Position numbers and translations under genes: made by a program. 64,000 nucleotides of DNA, taken from NCBI GenBank assembly GCA_027924645.1, contig BSBN01000334.1, forward strand, positions 3,286,001 to 3,350,000, given 5' to 3'. Every line of letters starts with the position of its first letter. Position 1 is the stretch's first letter. The notes under the pieces are model-generated. The model had not been told where the DNA came from. It ran no database searches and saw nothing but the letters and a program-made list of their open reading frames with translations. Below, one piece after another: positions 58,492 through 64,000 of the stretch. Origin of the DNA: Cunninghamia lanceolata. Taxonomy: Eukaryota; Streptophyta; Pinopsida; Cupressales; Cupressaceae.

Positions 58492-61479
58492 CTAAGCCCT
58501 ACTAAGCCACAGGTATATCTGAGCAATATGATCTAGGTATTCTTGGCTACAATGTGTATCAGTAAACTCAATAGCATTCCTTGTGATCATGTACATTGTC
58601 ACCATCTTCTCTAGATGCTTGTAGGCTTCCCCAGATGTACAGTCTTTATCCTTGAGAGCCTCTAAAGCTTCATGTAATATCACCTGGCATTCTTTACTCC
58701 ATTCATCTTTGCTCTTCAGCTCCTTATCATTTCTCAACAACATGGGTATACTTGCCTTTGAAGCCTCAATGCATTCCATGACATCATTTTTAAGTTGGTC
58801 ATGATATTTTTGCTGTTGTTTGATCAAGTTTTTTGCACTAGAGGTACCTGTAGTGTCAAGAGCATCCCTACTCTATATCTCATGAAGTTTCTCCTAAAGC
58901 CTATTGTTTAGCCTTTCATGTTCTTGGATCATCTTATGGTTTTTAGAATAGACATCCCAAAATTTGTTCATCCAATGCATCATATTAATATGTCGATTCT
59001 GTAGTACTGCTGCAAGTGTGTCAATCTGAACCTAGGCTATTTGATCAATAGATGGTGACTAGGCACTTTGTGAACTCTCTCCTTGGGTTAACCTTTTAAC
59101 TGATCCTTCGAAGGCATTCTTGACAGTATCTTTCAAGAAATCATTTTCTTTTGTTAATCTCTCACAACTCAATTTATATGCTTCTCCTTCCTTGATTAGT
59201 ATCTAAGCATGTGCTTTATTTAAAATTGCAATATTTATGCCAATGTCTATAGTAATCAAACGATCAGTTTCCCCTCCTTTTAAACTCATAACATGCCCAA
59301 AAGTTTTTTCAATAACTATAATGGTCGTTTTCTTATAAGGATGGTATAAGGCTCATATCATGAGTGAGTTTTCATCATTGTTATATTTAGTACCCATGTA
59401 AACCTCTATGACACCCTTAGGAGTAAGCTCATACTTGTCATCAGTGCTGTGTAAAAAACTATCAAACACCAAGGCGTAATTTATATCAAGTCCAAGAAAT
59501 ATCATCACACCTGCTTCTCTAAGCAACTGCCTACCTCTGTTAGGAGTCATAGATTTTAATTCATTGTCTACTATTGTTTTTAACATATCAATCAACTGTC
59601 TTTCATTGTCATCCATGACATCTGCAACTGATTCCCAAAGTTCTTCTCCCTTGCATTTATATAAAAACTATTTAAATTCTTGAGAATGAATAAATTGATC
59701 ATCTGCAATGAAAGAATCATATGCTAACTGTCTAGGATCCTCATCACCAGGCTGCTCTTCATGCTGTTCTCTATTAGGAGATTGGTAACATTCCATTTTT
59801 CATTTGGATATTCTAGTTTTCTATTCATGTAGTGCTTCTTCTCATGTAGATTCCTCATCACAAGAAGACAACTCTATCTCTTCAAGTTGTTTTCTCTTCT
59901 CTTCTAGTTCTCTATTGTACTTCTTAATTACTAGTTCAACTTCAGCTTCTTCCATGTTCATAATAATATCATCATGTGGATATGGAATATGTGTATATCC
60001 ATTGAGGTTTCATTTTCTTTTGGCAAAATCAATAAAACCCTCAGGATCAAATCCTTTTCTTGATTTTGCACACCTCATGTTGTAGTGCATTAATTTATCC
60101 CTGATGAGACCATACCCTTCTCTAGACAACACATTAAAATCCCCAAAGCACAGAGTACTAGGCATGAAGGATTGCTTGTCATAGGCATTCAAGTTCATCA
60201 CATTAGAGTAGTTCATCTGCCTGACTATCTCTAAGTAGGCAATCCTATCAATAACTGTCTTGGGCAATATAAATGGGGTATCTTCAAAACCATAAATTCT
60301 AACCATGGTTGAATCCTCAAAACAATACCAATCTCCCCAGTTCTGGGTGATAGTTGGGGGACCATCAAAATCTTTTGGTCTAAGAAACCTCTTTATTTCA
60401 TCTGATAGTGAATATTCACAAGGATGATTGAAATATCTATACAACACCTTTACACAGTACTCTTCAAAATGAATATAACTAGAATGGGCAAACCTACTGT
60501 TCCATATCCTTGTCCACATTTGCACAGGTGACTTTTGTCCCCTTTTGTCTAGTTGAGCAATTCTAAGTTCACTTGGCCATATTCCAATTTCATGGCCATA
60601 ATATAACACCATATGCATGAGGAGCGAATAATGCTCAAAAGAGACTATTGGGGCATTGTTCTTAATTACAATTAAACTAGAATCAATCTTTCTGAAGACA
60701 TAAGCAGCATAGTCAAACTGCCTAGCATTGTGACACTGAATATCTGTTGCTATCACCATTAATGGAATTGACATAAGATCAGGAACTTCTGACCCTAGGA
60801 ATTGGCCAATGGAATAATACATGTATTTCATATATGGTTCAAACAAAGACACATGGAATGGAGGTCCATCATTATCATCAAAAGGCATTATTTTTCCCTC
60901 TGCCCTAGGCCTATGGAGAAGTAATCTCCATCCATTGTACATGGTGTCCATCCTCCAGTATTCTTTGTCCAAATCTTCATATACTATAGGAAGAGTACAC
61001 AAATCATCCAAATCAAATACTTCACAAATGACATTTTTGGACAGGTGTATAACAGGCTCTCCTTGTGGATTGCTTATGGCTTTGAAGCTGGGATTGTAGA
61101 GTTTAGCCAAGAGTTTCAGGAGTTCCACATTCACAAATACATCAAGGATGACTAATTTTCCTAAATTCATATGCCAGGTATTAGACACCAGGACATTCCT
61201 GAATCTTCTATCGTAATGAAATTTGAACAACTCATAGCCCCTGATTGGTGTCCATACATTTCCTAGGTATTTGCATTTGTCTTCTAATTTCTCTACCTCT
61301 ACCCTGAGTTGTGCAGACCTTCAGGATTTAGGGGTAGACCTAGGCAATTGGTCAATTAAATCTTGATTAAGTTTTCTTTCTTTCATTTTTTCATCAGGGC
61401 TTTTGTCAATTTTTTATTTCTTAGTTTTACTAGTTTCACCTTGTTGTTTTCTACCCTTTTCTTTTACTGGAGTCTCCAT
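58492..61479 (-). pseudogene. D LTR-encoded protein (5' LTR copy, most complete)
   Basis: From ATG 61479 (METPVKEKGRKQQGETSK) to the stop after LWLSRA at 58492, all open pieces share one frame: about 995 codons with several stops and no frameshift. The N-terminal 60 residues are basic. Residues about 84-490 are open and look globular: VELLKLLAKLYNPSFKAISN, PQGEPVIHLSKNVICEVFDL, TMYNGWRLLLHRPRA, LLMHMVLYYGHEIGIWPSEL and FIDFAKRK. Later parts include RGRQLLREAGVMIFLGLDIN and a coiled-coil-like C-terminus (MIKQQQKYHDQLKNDVMECI). YNP...GE...LS...FDL recurs in the C frame as YNP...GR...LS...FNL. No enzyme motif is seen. The domain plan recalls plant transposon or mobile-domain proteins, which is a hypothesis only. 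Confidence 0.65.
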
Positions 61480-62962
61480 TATAATTCTGGATAGCAAATT
61501 CAAATTGTAAGCTACCACATAGAGGTTTTTGATATATGTACCTATTATCTGAGATGATGATTGAACTCCTTTTGTTCTCTCCTCCAAGTTTCCGCTTGTG
61601 TGCTCCTCTCAGACAATTCTTCTAAACCAAATTGTAATGATTTGGAATGACTCTTCAGGAGATTTCTTCTCAGTCTGCAATTAATAGTTCTAGTGCATTA
61701 ATTCATAATCATTGTGAGATGTCACATCATCATAACCTCCTTCCTTGATGGGACTTTTGTAATGTTACAGTGATCTAATAATTTCTTATGGTGCGAACAT
61801 TTGCAGATGTCTCAATCACTGTGACTTTTTGTTTTGTCTCCTTGATGTCACCTTTTATAAAAAACATATATATGTTTGTATCGGCAAGACATTTCAAGGT
61901 CTACCCAATATAGAAATGAGCACAGTAGCTATTGTCAGCATGACTTACATTGTCATTGTGAGAATATCACCATACTTTGATATTTCAAAAATCTCCAATA
62001 TGAATATCAACATGAGTCTTGTCGACATGCTTATCAGCTTCTCTTTACAAGGAAGGTTAGTGGAATTGACAAGATCCAGGTAATTAATACTGATATTGCT
62101 TATCTTTATAATCTGTCGAAAAGAGTCTTGTCGATGAGTGTGGCCACTAGCATCATCGGAACAACATATGATATTGGGATGACTTCATTCAAACTATTTG
62201 ATCTAGGTTGTTTCCCCGTGGCTTTCTTTCTAGCCTTCATCAGAATGATCATCATAACATGTCACCGAAGTCCTTTGTCATTATGACTATAGATTTGGCA
62301 GGACTTGTAAACTTTATTCCAATCTGTTCACTTTTGCCGACGAGTTATGTCCTCCATATACATCGGTGTGACTTAGGCAAAAAAATGCCATTTGGTCGCT
62401 AAGACATTATAAGGTCAGAGACACTTTAATTTCTTGCCCCGATGTGTATTTCTTCCTGATGAGTCACTAGCTCCACCCGTTCCATGGGTTGTTCAGAAAG
62501 AGTCTTACCAAATTATCTTGTCAGTGTGATCTATATTGTTGGGGGAGTATTCTGAGTATTCTCTGATAATGTTTTCTCATCCCAATGGTCCTCACCTTTG
62601 ATTAACTCAGCGTGATTGGGAATTCTCTCTCTGGTGAAGGGTCGTCGGTGATACTCCTTGCATCAGAGATTTCTGAAACTTTCACTTCGACCATAATCCT
62701 CATGCCGATAAACATCTAGCTCATTTCCAATAGGACATGGATCGGTATAAAGAAAACATTGAGGTCTCGCCAAAATTAAGGAACTAAGGCCCCTTATCAT
62801 ACTACGGTTTGAGGGGTGAGATAATTATTTGCAATGAAAATCATGTGATATTAATGGAATTTATCAGCTGCCATTATGATTTTGGGTGTATGATTTTTTG
62901 ATTTGGTTGGACATGGGGTGGGTAGGAGTATAGGAAAATTTGAAAATTTTTTTGTCCCAACA
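61480..62962 (-). promoter_or_regulatory. Element D U3 start, upstream of the LTR frame
   Basis: No frame. Minus-strand TATAAAAGGTGAC (TATAAAAG at 61852-61859) lies about 375 bases before ATG 61479. The TCGGNNTGA motifs of the 3' LTR copy are mostly worn to TCAGNNTGA here (for example 61937, 62241, 62519), while TCGGTGTGAC survives near 62363. Confidence 0.45.
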
Positions 62963-62967
62963 CAAGT
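62963..62967. repeat. Right target site duplication of element D (CAAGT)
   Basis: An exact copy of 7328-7332. Removing the complex would restore CCCATTCAAGTCTTTCATT as the empty site. Confidence 0.85.
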
Positions 62968-64000
62968 CTTTCATTATGACAACCACTAGGAGGATTGTTT
63001 GGGCATTGAAAAGAAATAATTTTAAGTCACATAAACCCTATCCCAACTAGATTTACTTTACTATCGTGAATAAATTTTAATTAGAGAATTCTATAGAAAT
63101 AAAATAACCCTATTAAGTTCATAAAAATATCATGAAGAAGGCTGCAAAAGAAAAAAGTATGATAGTCATAAACTAGTAGTTCCAAACAACCATTATGGCT
63201 CTCATAACAGTCAAAGGCCAGCAGCATTAGGTCAAATATTTAAAGGGTATTTTATTGAAAGTGTCATGATTTATTGATCTTAGATGAAGTACTTAACTCC
63301 CTTGAGAGCTGTGAAAAATAATCATGAATATTAACTCGTGAAAACACAATCATATGAATGTTACATCCACAATTACCTAGGGCTGTCACAATTAAAATAT
63401 TTTTATATTTTCTACAAAAGCAAACATATAGGGCATAGAAACTTTATGGAAATCATGGGGTGAGAGGATAGATATGATGGAGATCCAGAAATATGAAAAT
63501 CTTAAGATAAAAACCAAAATGGCATCAAATTTGTGAAGTTGCCAATTGCAACAAATTTGACAACAATTTGACAACTTTATAACAATTTGGCAATTTTGCA
63601 AGAATGATTAATTTCATGCATCAAATGATAGATTTTAGTCATTTGTTAATGGGAATGAATTTTTATGAAAAATTTGATGCTTGGAATTATTTTTTGTAGG
63701 TTTAAGAGGCTGGAAACATGTGAAGATCAGCTGGAGCCATTATGGAGGAATGAAGATTTGAAGACACCCCGTTGTTCTAGCAATGGAGAAACTTGATTTT
63801 CAAATCTCAACCACTACTACACCTACAAGATGAACCTAATATGATGTCAAGGAGCATGAAGAAAAACCCGAGGAGCTAAATTTTTTTTAAAAAATAGACC
63901 TATACTACTATTGTACATACACATTTGGAGCCAAAAATGATGGAAAATAAAGAGAACAAAGCCATATGACTAATGGAGGATGTATTGTATGACTGTATAC
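62968..64000. other. Right flanking DNA, nothing recognised
   Basis: AT-rich with no convincing frame. A short imperfect run of AACAATTTGACAA-like units lies at 63545-63600 and accounts for the chance minus-strand open frame there. Confidence 0.5.

Larger units (their letters stand above)
7333..62962 (-). mobile_element. Element D: Tat-like Ty3/gypsy retrotransposon with nested insertions
   Basis: The element reads on the minus strand. Its 5' LTR is 57400-62962, its internal region is 50361-57399 (gag, protease, archaeal-type RNase H, reverse transcriptase, degenerate RNase H, integrase), and its 3' LTR is 7333-50360. That LTR is split by element A (8660-39237) and element B (42082-48938). 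Without these insertions D is about 18 kb. A matching CAAGT flanks both outer ends. The two LTRs differ at several positions per hundred bases, mostly C-to-T type changes, so the insertion is old. The polyprotein keeps one reading frame from 57203 to about 51020, broken by stops only. The second RNase H places it in or near the Tat lineage of the non-chromodomain Ty3 branch. Confidence 0.85.
57400..62962 (-). repeat. Element D 5' LTR
   Basis: An uninterrupted 5,563-base LTR. On the plus strand it runs from TGTTAGG to CCCAACA, followed by the CAAGT duplication. It matches the three pieces of the 3' LTR in order. It contains a 2.99-kb frame (58492-61479) and two TATA boxes, one before and one after the frame. 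Confidence 0.9.

Noticed and set aside
7333..62962. An endogenous pararetrovirus or a true env gene
   Set aside because: No movement protein, coat protein or transmembrane-type env is visible. Integrase and LTRs with 5-bp duplications show ordinary LTR retrotransposons.
1..64000. CRISPR arrays, bacterial operons, rRNA or tRNA genes
   Set aside because: No regularly spaced short repeats, no bacterial gene organisation and no tRNA cloverleaf beyond the primer-site complements.

Overview
The window is repeat-dominated nuclear DNA from a large plant genome. No intact host gene is visible. It is AT-rich, filled with degenerate LTR retrotransposons of both the Ty3/gypsy and Ty1/copia superfamilies, and it carries remnants of a DYW-type pentatricopeptide repeat (PPR) gene. 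DYW-PPR genes are typical of land plants. The very long LTRs and the PPR wording suggest a gymnosperm, but that is an inference and the species is not identified.

Layout. Bases 1-7327 are old flanking DNA: a decayed minus-strand Ty3 gag (about 235-665) with a possible tRNA-Met primer site near 1520-1536, an inverted-repeat-bounded segment (about 1772-2575), and two head-to-head PPR fragments (about 5165-5560 minus, 5590-6290 plus). Bases 7333-62962 are one nested complex flanked by a perfect 5-bp target duplication, CAAGT (7328-7332 and 62963-62967). The outer element (here D) is a minus-strand Tat-like Ty3 element: 5' LTR 57400-62962, internal region 50361-57399, 3' LTR 7333-50360. Two elements interrupt its 3' LTR: copia-like A (plus strand, 8660-39237) and copia B (minus strand, 42082-48938). 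A second Tat-like family (C, plus strand, 13008-39089) lies inside A as a tandem chain: partial pol, LTR, gag-pol, LTR. Bases 62968-64000 are flanking DNA.

The main result is that both Tat-like families have giant LTRs containing a long open frame, interrupted mostly by simple stop codons: about 995 codons in D and about 1,340 or more in C. In both, a TATA box lies just downstream of the frame and 0.8-1.0 kb before the LTR end. The frame would therefore sit in U3 and appear in the genomic RNA 3' of pol, an env-like position. The two proteins share motifs in their N-terminal domain. A third related-looking frame (11600-13007) is fused in frame to a reverse transcriptase fragment. Both families also place an archaeal-type RNase H between protease and reverse transcriptase, and their usual RNase H has lost catalytic residues.

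Every coding region is broken by stops or frameshifts. All are annotated as pseudogenes, named by the domain they still show. LTR boundaries given with TG...CA and target duplications are firm. The 5' edges of C and of its LTR are not.
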